This document shows positions 1-8,112 of a stretch of 64,000 bases of DNA, piece by piece. The stretch is taken from positions 2,429,001-2,493,000 of the forward strand of contig NZ_CP060780.1 of the NCBI RefSeq assembly GCF_014489495.1, given 5' to 3'. The position numbers were made by a program, and so were the translations under genes. How positions within the stretch are numbered: the first letter of the stretch is position 1; each line of letters starts with the position of its first letter. The notes under the pieces are model-generated. The model was not told where the DNA came from and ran no database searches. It worked only from the letters and a program-made list of their open reading frames with translations. The DNA is from Sphingomonas daechungensis. GTDB lineage: Bacteria; Pseudomonadota; Alphaproteobacteria; Sphingomonadales; Sphingomonadaceae.

Positions 1-222
1 CATCCGCGACAAGGTACGGTCGCTCAACGCACCGATGATCGGTTGCACCAGCAGGCCCGTCATCGGACCGGCAAGCCAGAGCAATGGCATGGTCGCCTCG
101 TCGGCGCCGAGGAATTTGTAGATCGGCGTCATGTTTGCCTGCTGCAGCCCGAAGCTGAACTGCAGGCCGAAGAAGCCGATGTTCATTTCGACAATGCGCC
201 CGATGCTCAGCCGATCGCGCAC
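1..222 (-). CDS. MFS transporter (GPH/SLC45-like sugar carrier), 3' part beyond window
   Basis: The first 74 codons of a membrane carrier read from a GTG at 222, directly preceded by an in-frame stop; the rest lies outside the window. The visible N-terminus contains [11 protein letters not shown] and [19 protein letters not shown], the end of transmembrane segment 1 and the TM2-loop motif (GxLSDR variant of the MFS signature) typical of glycoside-pentoside-hexuronide and SLC45-like carriers. Inner-membrane uptake of a sugar or glycoside is the family role; the substrate cannot be read from this piece. It lies upstream-facing away from the acyl-CoA dehydrogenase and is probably a separate transcript. 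Confidence 0.8.
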   Translation of the reverse strand, partial: MRDRLSIGRIVEMNIGFFGLQFSFGLQQANMTPIYKFLGADEATMPLLWLAGPMTGLLVQPIIGALSDRTLSRM

Positions 223-293
223 TCACGTCCCCGCCAATGCAGCGGACCTTATGGGCGCAATCCTCACGCGGGCAAAATCAGGCCTAACCTGAG

Positions 294-1445
294 TTAGGAG
301 CCAACCAGCTCCCGGCCGATCAACATGCGGCGGATTTCGTTCGTGCCGGCGCCGATGTCGAGCAGCTTCGCGTCGCGATAGTAGCGTTCGACCGGCCAGT
401 CCTTGGTGTAGCCCGCGCCGCCCAACGCCTGGACCGCTTCGTTTGCGACCTTCACCGCATTTTCCGACGCCAGCAGGATCGCACCCGCCGCATCGTGCCG
501 CGTCGTCTTGCCCGCGTCGCACGCTTTGGCGACCTGGTAGACGTAGGCACGCGCCGAATTGAGCGCGACGTACATGTCGGCGACCTTGGCTTGCATCAGC
601 TGGAATGTCCCGATCGGTTTCCCGAACTGCTTGCGCTCGCGAACGTAGGGCAGGACCACGTCGAGGCATGCCTGCATGATTCCGATCTGCATGCCGGCGA
701 GAACGGTCCGCTCGTAATCGAGCCCGCTCATCAGCACCTCGACGCCCTTGTTCTCCTCGCCGAGGATATTCTCGGGCGGAACGAAGCAATCGTCGAACAC
801 CAGCTCCGCCGTCGGCGAGCCGCGGATGCCGAGCTTGTCGACCTTCTGGCCGATCGAGAACCCGTCCATCTCGCGCTCGATCAGGAAGGCGGTAATGCCG
901 CGGCTGCCCTCGCCCGTCTTGGCATACACGACGAGCGTGTTGGCTTCGGAGCCGTTTGTAATCCAGAACTTGGTGCCGTTGAGGCGGTAGCCGTTGCCGA
1001 CCTTCTCCGCCTTCAGCTTCATGCTGACGACGTCGCTGCCCGCGCCCGCCTCGCTCATAGCGAGCGCGCCGACATGCTCGCCGCTGATGAGCTTGGGGAG
1101 GTACTTCTGCTTCTGCTCCGGGTTCGCCCAGCGACGGATCTGGTTCACGCAGAGGTTGGAGTGTGCGCCATAGCTGAGCCCGACGGAGCCGGACGCGCGG
1201 GCGACCTCTTCCTGCGCCACGACATGCTCGAGATAGCCGAGGCCAAGTCCGCCATCCTCTTCGGCGACGGTAATTCCGTGCAGCCCAAGCTCGCCCATCT
1301 GCGGCCAGAGGTGACGCGGAAACTCGTCCTTCTCGTCGATCTCCGCCGCGATCGGCGCGATCTTGTCGGCGGCGAAGCGCTGCGTGGATTCGCGGATGGT
1401 GTCGGCCATCTCGCCGAGCTGGAAGTCGAAGGTCGCGTCGGACAT
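294..1445 (-). CDS. liuA: isovaleryl-CoA dehydrogenase (acyl-CoA dehydrogenase family)
   Basis: A 383-residue FAD flavoprotein expected to oxidise isovaleryl-CoA to 3-methylcrotonyl-CoA in leucine breakdown, passing electrons to ETF in the cytoplasm. The acyl-CoA dehydrogenase signatures are present: [10 protein letters not shown] near residue 130, the FAD-stacking WITNG near 161, and C-terminal [20 protein letters not shown]. The catalytic base appears as Glu245 in GLDYER, the position used by isovaleryl-CoA dehydrogenases; straight-chain enzymes carry it near residue 376 instead, so this residue decides the subtype. Length is normal and the frame is intact. The start codons of this gene and of the thiolase face each other across 108 bp, so a shared divergent promoter is likely. 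No other liu gene lies in the window. Confidence 0.9.
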   Translation of the reverse strand: MSDATFDFQLGEMADTIRESTQRFAADKIAPIAAEIDEKDEFPRHLWPQMGELGLHGITVAEEDGGLGLGYLEHVVAQEEVARASGSVGLSYGAHSNLCVNQIRRWANPEQKQKYLPKLISGEHVGALAMSEAGAGSDVVSMKLKAEKVGNGYRLNGTKFWITNGSEANTLVVYAKTGEGSRGITAFLIEREMDGFSIGQKVDKLGIRGSPTAELVFDDCFVPPENILGEENKGVEVLMSGLDYERTVLAGMQIGIMQACLDVVLPYVRERKQFGKPIGTFQLMQAKVADMYVALNSARAYVYQVAKACDAGKTTRHDAAGAILLASENAVKVANEAVQALGGAGYTKDWPVERYYRDAKLLDIGAGTNEIRRMLIGRELVGS

Positions 1446-1553
1446 TTCAAAGCCTCTCGTGTTGGAGGCGCGCGTAGCACCGGCATTGAGGTTTGAACAA
1501 GCAAGCCGGCAGTCTTATGTGCGGCGCAACAATCCGACTCCGGAGCACATTCG

Positions 1554-2747
1554 ATGGCCACCACCGCTGAAGATCCCACCGTCATTCTTTCGATCGCCCG
1601 CACGCCGATGGGCGCCATGCAGGGCTCGCTGTCCGACGCGACCGCGACCGACCTGGGCGCGACGGCGGTGAAGGCCGCCGTGGAACGTGCTGGCGTCTCC
1701 GGCGAGGATATCGACCGCATCTACATGGGCTGCGTGCTTCCGGCCGGTCTTGGTCAGGCCCCTGCCCGCCAGGCGGCGCTCAAGGCGGGTCTCCCGAAGT
1801 CGGTCCAGGCGACCACCGTCAACAAGGTCTGCGGCTCGGGCATGCAGACGGTGATCATGGGCGACGAAGCTCTCACGGCCGGCAATGCCGACTTCATCAT
1901 CGCGGGCGGCATGGAGTCGATGACCAACGCCCCGTATTTGCTCAAGAAGCACCGCTCGGGCGCACGCATCGGCCATGACACGGCCTACGACCACATGTTC
2001 CTCGACGGCCTCGAGGACGCCTACGAAGAAGGCCGCGCGATGGGGAGCTTCGCCCAGTGCACCGCCGACGAATATCAGCTGACGCGCGAGCAGATGGACA
2101 ATTACGCCATCGAGAGCCTCAGTCGCGCCAAGGCCGCGATCGACAATGGCGGCTTCAAGGACGAAATCGTCCCCGTCACCATCAAGAGCCGCGCCGGCGA
2201 GACCGTCGTCGACACCGACGAAGCCCCGGGCCGCGGCCGTCCGGACAAGATTCCGCAGCTGAAGCCCGCTTTCTCGAAGGAAGGCACGATCACCGCCGCG
2301 ACCAGCTCGTCCATCTCCGACGGTGCCGCCGCCGTCGTCCTGACCCGCGAGAGCGTCGCCAGCGCCAAGGGCCTTGATCCGGTCGCCCGCATTGTTGCGA
2401 CCGCCGCCCACGCGCAGGAGCCGGCGCAGTTCACCGTCGCCCCGATCGGCGCCATCGAGAAGGTGCTCGAAAAGGCCGGCTGGAAGGCTTCGGAAGTCGA
2501 CCTGTGGGAAGTGAACGAGGCGTTCGCCTGCGTCGCCATGTTCGCGATGAAGGACCTCGGCATCCCGCACGAGAAGATCAACGTCCACGGCGGCGCTACC
2601 GCCCTGGGTCACCCGATCGGCGCCAGCGGAACGCGCATCCTCGTCACTCTCATCAATGCGCTCAAAGGCAAGGACCTCAAGCGCGGCGTCGCCAGCCTCT
2701 GCATCGGCGGCGGCGAAGCGACGGCCGTGGCGGTGGAACTCGTCTGA
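1554..2747 (+). CDS. acetyl-CoA C-acyltransferase (thiolase)
   Basis: A complete 397-residue thiolase that condenses or cleaves acetyl-CoA units in the cytoplasm. The nucleophilic cysteine is Cys93 in NKVCGSGMQ; NEAF (321-324), His353 in GGATALGHPIGASGTR and the second cysteine Cys383 in SLCIGGGEA complete the active site. Sequence and length match biosynthetic or ketogenic acetyl-CoA acetyltransferases (PhaA/AtoB/MmgA type) rather than FadA. It is transcribed away from isovaleryl-CoA dehydrogenase, consistent with use of the acetoacetyl-CoA produced by leucine catabolism, but it could equally serve polyhydroxybutyrate synthesis. No phaB or phaC is visible. Confidence 0.92.
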   Translation: MATTAEDPTVILSIARTPMGAMQGSLSDATATDLGATAVKAAVERAGVSGEDIDRIYMGCVLPAGLGQAPARQAALKAGLPKSVQATTVNKVCGSGMQTVIMGDEALTAGNADFIIAGGMESMTNAPYLLKKHRSGARIGHDTAYDHMFLDGLEDAYEEGRAMGSFAQCTADEYQLTREQMDNYAIESLSRAKAAIDNGGFKDEIVPVTIKSRAGETVVDTDEAPGRGRPDKIPQLKPAFSKEGTITAATSSSISDGAAAVVLTRESVASAKGLDPVARIVATAAHAQEPAQFTVAPIGAIEKVLEKAGWKASEVDLWEVNEAFACVAMFAMKDLGIPHEKINVHGGATALGHPIGASGTRILVTLINALKGKDLKRGVASLCIGGGEATAVAVELV

Positions 2748-2757
2748 CCGCTTGACT

Positions 2758-2773
2758 CCGTACCGCGGTACGG
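2758..2773. terminator. 16-bp perfect palindrome after thiolase
   Basis: CCGTACCG followed directly by its reverse complement CGGTACGG, 10 bp after the thiolase stop. It could act as a weak terminator or as a protein-binding dyad; there is no T-run, so intrinsic termination is uncertain. Confidence 0.3.
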
Positions 2774-2781
2774 GAGCTAAA

Positions 2782-2818
2782 GGAGTGTCCGACTCGTTCT
2801 AAAGACGAAGGACACTCC
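2782..2818 (+). promoter_or_regulatory. leader hairpin overlapping the ribosome-binding site of the glutaredoxin gene
   Basis: GGAGTGTCC (2782-2790) and GGACACTCC (2810-2818) are perfect 9-bp inverted arms around a 19-nt loop. The arms end one base before the ATG at 2820. The Shine-Dalgarno-like GAAGGA (about 2807-2812) straddles the loop and the 3' arm, so folding of the mRNA would partly hide it. Translational or redox/temperature control is an inference; a transcription-factor operator is the alternative. Confidence 0.45.
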
Positions 2819-2819
2819 A

Positions 2820-3586
2820 ATGACCAAACATGACCCGATCGCTCCGGCGACGGAGAAAACCGCCATCCTCTACCGGATGGTCATGCCCAGCCATGTGTGC
2901 CCCTGGGGAATCAAGTCGAAGCACCTGCTGGAAAGCCGCGGGTTCAAGGTCGATGACCGCCACCTGCGGACCAGGGAGGAAACCGACGCATTCAAAGCCA
3001 CGCATAGCGTAACGACGACGCCGCAGACCTTCATTCACGGCGAACGCGTCGGCGGCTACGACGACCTGCGGCGCTTTTTCGGGAAGCGCGTGCAGGCGAA
3101 GGGCGAAACCAGCTACGTGCCCATTATCGCCTTGTTCTCGCTTACGCCCTGGGCGCATTGGCGTTGAGCGTCGCCAATTTCGAAACACCCTTCACCGTTC
3201 GAGCCGCGGAATGGTTCATCGGCATTTCGATGATCGTTCTGGCATTCCTGAAATTGCAGGACGTCGAATCGTTCTCTGCGATGTTTCTCAACTACGATCT
3301 GCTGTCGCGGCGATGGGTTCCATACGCCAGCCTGTATCCGGTGCTCGAAGCCATAGCGGGCGTTCTGATGCTGTCTGATCGCCTGCATTGGCTGAGCGTG
3401 CCAATTGCCCTGTTCATCGGGACCGAAGGGGCAATCAGCGTCTTCAAAGCTGTCTATGTCGACAAGCGAGAACTGAAATGCGCGTGCGTCGGCGGATCGT
3501 CGAACGTGCCACTTGGCTTTGTCTCGCTAACCGAGAACTTGTTCATGGTCGGGATGGCGATTTGGATGGCGCGAATGTGGCTCTGA
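2820..3586 (+). CDS. glutaredoxin-MauE/DoxX fusion membrane protein (frame broken near 3143)
   Basis: The N-terminal 100 residues form a glutaredoxin fold with active site CPWG (Cys27), the cis-Pro loop TTPQTF and a GG GSH-binding turn (VGGYDDL). After one missing base near 3141-3146 the frame continues into a four-helix MauE/DoxX-type membrane domain (AEWFIGISMIVLAFLKLQD, then FLNYDLLSRRWVPYAS, and KRELKCACVGGSSNVPLG). Restoring one base gives a single polypeptide of about 255 residues, an architecture I know from alphaproteobacteria, so the two halves are one gene. MauE relatives move reducing equivalents or help disulfide formation; a role in passing thiol electrons across the inner membrane is inferred. 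The conserved CAC motif in the membrane domain supports redox function. A hairpin overlaps its ribosome-binding site. Confidence 0.8.
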
Positions 3587-3642
3587 TTCGCGGCCCAAAC
3601 GATCCGGTGATATGGCGAGACCCCTCAAACGGGGAGAAAGCC

Positions 3643-4089
3643 ATGCGCCTGACGATCGTCACACTTGCCGCAATTGCCTTGGTTAGCTGCAACAAAGCCG
3701 AAGCACCGGCAGACACGAATGCCGATGCCAATGCCGTCGACGTTAACGCTGTCGACGCAAATGCCGCCGCGACGCCCGCCGCGTTCCAGCTCAACGAGAC
3801 GACCTGGACCTTCACCGACAAGGACGGCCAGGCCATCAAGGAGTCGATCGACGCCAGCGGCAACTACATCGCCAACGCGGGTGACAAGCATCTCGACCAC
3901 GGCACCTCGGTGATAAAGGATGGCAAGGCTTGCTTCACCAGCGCGATGAACAAGGACGGCGAGGTCTGCTGGACCATTCAGGCCGTCGAGGTCGGTCAGG
4001 CGATGGAAACGACCAGCGACAAGGGCGAGAAGCTCACCGTCACGCGAGTTGCGTATGAACCGATGACGATGCCGGCGCCCGCCCAATAA
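3643..4089 (+). CDS. small exported lipoprotein of unknown function
   Basis: The protein has 148 residues starting at ATG 3643, chosen because GGGGAGAAAG precedes it by the right distance. The signal sequence ends in the lipobox LVSC. A low-complexity linker rich in Asp, Asn and Ala (residues about 20-45) follows, then a globular domain with WTFTDKDGQAIKE and two cysteines (KACFTS, EVCWT) that could form a disulfide. Short Asn/Ala-rich lipoproteins of this design are common in sphingomonads. Function is unknown; the domain looks like a small beta-sandwich facing the periplasm. It is convergent with the RidA gene and shares a hairpin with it. Confidence 0.75.
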   Translation: MRLTIVTLAAIALVSCNKAEAPADTNADANAVDVNAVDANAAATPAAFQLNETTWTFTDKDGQAIKESIDASGNYIANAGDKHLDHGTSVIKDGKACFTSAMNKDGEVCWTIQAVEVGQAMETTSDKGEKLTVTRVAYEPMTMPAPAQ

Positions 4090-4102
4090 GCAGACGCTGC
4101 TG

Positions 4103-4126
4103 CGCGGGCCCTACTTTGGGCCCGCG
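4103..4126. terminator. hairpin between convergent lipoprotein and RidA genes
   Basis: CGCGGGCCC, loop TACTTT, GGGCCCGCG: a perfect 9-bp stem 13 bp after the lipoprotein stop. It overlaps the stop codon of the convergent RidA gene. No T-run follows on either strand, so it is a likely but imperfect bidirectional terminator. Confidence 0.5.
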
Positions 4127-4559
4127 TAGGCCAGGCACTCGAGCTCGAGTTGGGCTCCCAGCGCAAGGCCGCTCGCTCCGAATGCACTGCGTGCGGGCAG
4201 CTTCCCTTCGGGAAGTAGGGCACGTACACCGCATTGAACGCCGGCCAGTTCTTCATGTCGGCGATCATGACCGTGCATTTGAACACGTCGCCCCAGTCAA
4301 GGCCCCTCGCCTTCAGCGCGGCGCCGACGTTCTCCATCGTCTGCTTGGCCTGGCCCTCGAAGGTCTCCGGCAGCTTGCCGTCAGGTCCGATGCCGATCTG
4401 ACCGGAGAGGTACATCACGTCCCCGACGCGTACCGCGCTGGAGAAGGGAGCGGGCCGGCCGGTGATCGCCCCTGGCGCAGGGAAGTATTCGACGGTCGGC
4501 GGCGCAGCCTGTGCGGCACCTGCGGACATGAGCAAAATCACCGACGCGATCAATTTCAT
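4111..4559 (-). CDS. periplasmic RidA/YjgF-family protein (frame broken near 4210)
   Basis: Start ATG 4559 follows AGGGGCGAAG. Residues 1-18 form a signal peptide (MKLIASVILLMSAGAAQA), so this RidA domain acts outside the cytoplasm. The fold is recognised by VGDVMYLSGQIG, GQAKQTMENVGAAL and FKCTVMIADM. One missing base in the stretch coding FPEGKLP breaks the frame. Restoring it gives ARSAFGASGLALGAQLELEC, including the arginine that RidA enzymes use to bind the imine/enamine carboxylate, and a stop at 4111. Cytosolic RidA deaminates reactive 2-aminoacrylate; what exported members hydrolyse is not established. Length after repair (149 aa) is normal. Confidence 0.8.
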
Positions 4560-4603
4560 CTTCGCCCCTGTTGTGGTCGCGACCGTCATAGCATCTTTGC
4601 GGC

Positions 4604-5241
4604 TCAGCGGGGCATCAGCATTCCGCGCCTGCCGACGGCGATGAATGCGGTCAGGAGCTGGAGGATGATGAGCAGGGACACGAACGCCAGCGGGCTGATC
4701 CAGGGCACGTACCCGAGGTGCGCAAGCGCCGCCCAGCCGCCGAACAAGACGAGGGTCGCGTAAAAGCCATAGGCCGAGGCTTCCCTCGTCAGCTGCCACG
4801 TCAGCTCATCATATTGCTTCACGCCAGCCGCGGTCACCGCGACGACGGCAATCAGGCACAATGCCGCAATTGCCAGCGCGACCTGGTTGTCGATGCCGCC
4901 CCCGCCATGGCGAGAACGAGCACGAAGACGCCGATCAAGATGGTTGCGATTGCACTGGTCCTGAGCTTTGGCCGCTCTTCGCGAAGTTCGTCGGCATCCT
5001 CGACGTTGAGGAAGTGCGCCCCAGTCTTTGGCGCCGCCACGCCCAAAGCGACCATCAGACCGATTAGCAGGTAGACAATGCCGCACGCGGCCGCGATGAG
5101 CACGGATGGGTTCTTCAGGTCCATGTTCGGCTCGCCGACGAACTTGAAGAACAAAAGGGACGCGACCGCTCCGACGATAGCTCCCGCAAGCATGCGCCAA
5201 ATCATGACGCGCATTTTCCTGGCATCCATGGTTGCACTCAT
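4604..5241 (-). CDS. integral membrane protein paired with a HTH regulator (frame broken near 4901)
   Basis: A hydrophobic protein of about 212 residues with five to six predicted helices, starting MSATMDARKMRVM at 5241. The frame breaks inside a run of C at 4899-4903. One added base joins LVLAMAGG to GIDNQVALAIAALCLIAVVAV, and the product then ends GRRGMLMPR at 4604. The start overlaps the stop of the small XRE regulator by four bases (ATGA), so the two are translationally coupled. Such regulator/membrane pairs resemble the many small HTH plus multi-helix operons of unknown purpose in proteobacteria. I recognise no transport or enzyme motif. Confidence 0.75.
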
Positions 5242-5453
5242 TTCGACGGTTCCTCCGGTTCCCATTTGTCGATGAAGATCTGGTCGACGGGCACGGCGAA
5301 GAGTTTCGCCAGGCGCAGCGCCAATGGGAGGCTCGGGTCGTACTTGTCGGTTTCGACACAGTTGATGGTCTGCCGCGAGACGCCAATGCGCCTCGCCAAC
5401 TCACCCTGACTCCAGCCGCGCGCCTCGCGGATGTGCTTCAGCCGATTCTCCAC
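5238..5453 (-). CDS. XRE/Cro-type helix-turn-helix regulator
   Basis: A 71-residue DNA-binding protein consisting almost only of a HTH_3 domain: IREARGWSQGELARRIGVS, then RQTINCVETDKYDPSLPLAL, followed by LAKLFAVPVDQIFI. This is the compact YozG/MqsA-like type usually found before a membrane protein. It overlaps the downstream gene by ATGA and probably represses its own operon. The AT-richer 65 bp upstream (5454-5518), with CTTGACTGTCAAGAG, contains a short dyad (TTGAC/GTCAA) that could be its operator. Confidence 0.9.
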   Translation of the reverse strand: MENRLKHIREARGWSQGELARRIGVSRQTINCVETDKYDPSLPLALRLAKLFAVPVDQIFIDKWEPEEPSK

Positions 5454-5518
5454 GCGCCAATCATCTGTCCAGAACTCTTGACTGTCAAGAGTGTTGGACA
5501 GGTACTCGCAGAGACGAA

Positions 5519-6000
5519 TTAATCGACGGTTTCTCCGTCACTTACGCCCCAGATGTCGGACGTGCGGATATAGCCTTCGCGCTTGTCGACGCTGAAATGG
5601 CACCAGCCGTTTCCACAATGCTCAATGCGGCCGACCACCCCGGCTGGGCATTGTAGCGAAGCCGGCTGCCGGCATCGGGCTTGGCATAAATGGATCGCGG
5701 ATCGCCTGGCTTCACGATGGCAGTGCGGCGATCGCTGAGCAGCGTAACCAGCATCCAGCCCTGCGTGCCCTCCGGATCCTCGATCAGGCGCCAATTCGGA
5801 TAGGTCTTTACCACCCGGATCGGCAGGTCGCGGCGCTTGTAGAGCCAGACGCCCGGATAATTCCGCCCCGGACCAGTGCGCATCATTGCCTCGCCCGAAG
5901 CGATCGATGCCCAGTACGGCGGCTTCTTGTCCTGCGCGGCCGCGGGAACGGCGAGCGCCAGGATGACTGCGGCGAGAACCCCCTTACGCACGAACCTCAA
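5519..6000 (-). CDS. exported bacterial SH3-domain protein (frame broken near 5640)
   Basis: A signal peptide (cleavage after AAAQ, about residue 23) is followed by two SH3b-like repeats: ASGEAMMRTGPGRNYPGVWLY and, after restoring one G in the run at about 5638-5641, YNAQPGVVGRIEHCGNGWCH, ending EGYIRTSDIWGVSDGE. The two-cysteine strand CGNGWC is typical of periplasmic SH3_3 proteins. Such domains bind cell-wall peptides or partner proteins. The start overlaps the stop of the following nitronate monooxygenase-like gene by four bases, so both are made from one mRNA, although no functional link is known. Confidence 0.8.
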
Positions 6001-7403
6001 GCTCCCGTCAGGATGCGGTCCACAAGTTGCTTCACCGTCGGGACGAAGCCGTTCGAATAAAATGGGTCGGTCTTGAACCGGAACGCCGCGTGCCCGGCGA
6101 AAATGAGGTTGTTTTCGACGGGCCCGCCATGCGCGATATCCTGAAGCGTCTTCTGGATGCAGAAGCTGCGCGGGTCGGCGAGACGCCCGGTCGAATTCTT
6201 CTCATTGTCCGCCCAGGATGAGAACGAACATTGGCTGAGGCAGCCCATGCATTCCGCCTGGTCGTGGCGGATCTGGTTCTTCTCCTCAGTCGTGACGAAG
6301 ATGAGCGTTTCGTCCGGAGTCTTCAGCGCCTCATTATACCCGGCGGCGAACCATTCGCGCGCATGCTGAAGGTCGCCCTTGGTGACCCAGTAGCCACGCT
6401 TCCTGCCGACGCCCACGTCGAGCTCGAAGTGATGGTCGCCGAGGGGCTCCTTGGTAAAGGCCACCTGCCGGTGCGACCGCGCCTCAAGGTTGCGCAGGAA
6501 CGGGTTGCGGACTGCGGAAGAATAGAAGCCGGTCGGCGAAAAGCGGTGCAGCAGCACATCGCCCTCTTCCAGAGTCATCAGCCGCGCCTTCCACTCGGGC
6601 GGGATCGGGCTTTCCTGGGTCAGCAGCGGCCGGGTTCCGAACTGAAAGACAATCTGCCCGAGCTCCGGATTGTCGATCCAGTTCTCCCACTCGTCGAGGC
6701 GCCAGACGCCGCCGGCCATCACGATCGGAACGCTGTCGGCGATGCCGTTGTCGCGCATGGTTTGGCGAAGTGCGGCAACGCGCGGATAAGGATCCTGCGG
6801 CGCGCGCGGGTCTTCGGCATTGGAAAGCCCGTTGTGACCGCCAGCCAGCCACGGATCCTCGTAGACGACCGCGGCCAGCCATTCCGCCGCCTTGGAATAT
6901 GCGCGCTTCCACAATGCGCTGAAAGCACGAGCGGAGCTGATGATCGGCAGATAATTGACGCCGTAGGAGGCTGCGATCTCGCTCAGCTTGTAGGGCATGC
7001 CGGCGCCGCAGGTGACGCCGGTGACCAAGCCCTTCGTGCGCTCGAGTACGCCGTGGAGCACGCGCTGCGCGCCGCCCATTTCCCACAGCACGTTGATGTT
7101 GATCGCGCCCTTGCCCGACGCCATGTCGTAAGCGCGCTGGACCTGCGCGACGGCACCGTCGATCGCGTACTGGATAAGCTCTTCGTGGCGATCCCGGCGG
7201 GACATGCCGTTGTAGATTTGCGGGATGATCCGGCCTTCCGGATCGTAGCTGTCGGCATTGACCGCGGACACGGTGCCGATGCCGCCGGCAGCCGCCCAGG
7301 CGCCGGAACTCGCGTGATTGGTCGCAGAGACGCCCTTGCCGCCTTCAACCAGCGGCCAGACCTCGCGTCCGCCGTAAAGGATGGGCTGCAGCCCCTTGAA
7401 CAA
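5997..7403 (-). CDS. NAD(P)H-dependent flavin oxidoreductase, nitronate monooxygenase family
   Basis: A complete 468-residue FMN enzyme of the TIM-barrel nitronate monooxygenase/2-nitropropane dioxygenase group. Flavin-site segments visible are the N-terminal PILYGGREVWPLVEGGKGV, INVLWEMGG, GVTCGAGMP, the phosphate-binding IVMAGGVWR and a FQFGTRPLLTQES stretch. It is longer than classical members because of a C-terminal extension with several cysteines (ECMGCLSQCSFSSW) that could hold a metal or disulfide. This long subgroup is common in alphaproteobacteria, and its physiological substrate is not known. The gene is intact and is coupled to the SH3 protein gene. Confidence 0.82.
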   Translation of the reverse strand: MFKGLQPILYGGREVWPLVEGGKGVSATNHASSGAWAAAGGIGTVSAVNADSYDPEGRIIPQIYNGMSRRDRHEELIQYAIDGAVAQVQRAYDMASGKGAININVLWEMGGAQRVLHGVLERTKGLVTGVTCGAGMPYKLSEIAASYGVNYLPIISSARAFSALWKRAYSKAAEWLAAVVYEDPWLAGGHNGLSNAEDPRAPQDPYPRVAALRQTMRDNGIADSVPIVMAGGVWRLDEWENWIDNPELGQIVFQFGTRPLLTQESPIPPEWKARLMTLEEGDVLLHRFSPTGFYSSAVRNPFLRNLEARSHRQVAFTKEPLGDHHFELDVGVGRKRGYWVTKGDLQHAREWFAAGYNEALKTPDETLIFVTTEEKNQIRHDQAECMGCLSQCSFSSWADNEKNSTGRLADPRSFCIQKTLQDIAHGGPVENNLIFAGHAAFRFKTDPFYSNGFVPTVKQLVDRILTGA

Positions 7404-7485
7404 TTCGTCTCTCCTGTTTCGCGGCTATATACGGTCTCTTGCTGACAATTCTGCAAAAATCCACTGGGGAGCGCCCATAGCAAAC

Positions 7486-7509
7486 GGGCCGGGGATTTCT
7501 CCCCGGCCC
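7486..7509 (-). terminator. terminator of the glycine-zipper gene
   Basis: GGGCCGGGGA, loop, TCCCCGGCCC: a perfect 10-bp stem with a GAAA tetraloop on the minus strand, 29 bp past the stop of the gene at 7538. On the minus strand it is followed by GTTTGCTATG. Confidence 0.7.
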
Positions 7510-7537
7510 GCCCTTGATTGTCTATCGGTACCTTTGC

Positions 7538-8023
7538 TTAGCAGCGGCCCTGCGCAACCTGGCCGCCGACGACCGCGCCGAGCGCTCCGCCGATCAGCGC
7601 GCCGGCCGTACCGTTGCCCGTGCGATAGCCATAGCGGTTGTGACTGGTCGCAACCTGCGATCCGACGACTGCGCCAAGCGCACCGCCGATCAACGCGCCG
7701 GTCGTGCCGTTGCCGCAGCGGTAGCGCTCGCCGTAGTAGCGGCTGTTGTACCCGTTTCCGTAGTAGGGCGAGCCATAGTAGCTGTTGCCGTAGTACGGGC
7801 TGCCGTAATAGCCGCCGTAGGCGTTCGAGCCGTAGTAGCGCGAACCGTAGTAGGGGCTCGCATACCGCGTCGAAACGTAGCGCGTGCGGTTCGGGACGTA
7901 GCGGACCGTCTCGACCGCCCGGACCCTGTGATGGCGATTCCAATCGTGGTCCCTCGCCGAAGCGGCGGTCGGGGCCGCGATCATCGACGCTGCCGAGAGC
8001 GTCAGGATTGCAGTCTTTAACAT
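7538..8023 (-). CDS. exported Tyr-rich protein with two glycine-zipper segments
   Basis: The product has 161 residues with a signal peptide ending TAASA. The middle third (about 55-100) is built of short repeats of the form YYGSxYYG/SPYYGN. Two nearly identical glycine-zipper segments follow (TGALIGGALGAVVGSQVA and AGALIGGALGAVVGGQVA, each after a GNGT motif). Glycine-zipper 2TM proteins of the outer membrane or envelope use GxxxG packing to insert in membranes. The duplicated zipper suggests an internal tandem duplication. Function is unknown; an envelope-stress or surface role is an inference. Its own terminator follows. Confidence 0.82.
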   Translation of the reverse strand: MLKTAILTLSAASMIAAPTAASARDHDWNRHHRVRAVETVRYVPNRTRYVSTRYASPYYGSRYYGSNAYGGYYGSPYYGNSYYGSPYYGNGYNSRYYGERYRCGNGTTGALIGGALGAVVGSQVATSHNRYGYRTGNGTAGALIGGALGAVVGGQVAQGRC

Positions 8024-8112
8024 CGAAATACTCCTCGATGACCAGTGGCCACGCGGGGCCAGTCAAGGAGTTAAGTACGACTTTGCAACTGACAACGCGC
8101 TGAATGCGCCGT

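Noticed and set aside
495-1496. Long plus-strand frame opposite isovaleryl-CoA dehydrogenase
   Set aside because: It is an antisense shadow of a clearly coding, motif-complete gene in GC-rich DNA and is rich in Arg/Ala/Leu with no family signature.
1515-2612. Long minus-strand frame opposite the thiolase
   Set aside because: Antisense shadow; composition follows the third-position GC of the thiolase gene.
6231-7445. 404-codon frame opposite the nitronate monooxygenase-like gene
   Set aside because: Antisense shadow of an intact FMN enzyme with recognisable motifs.
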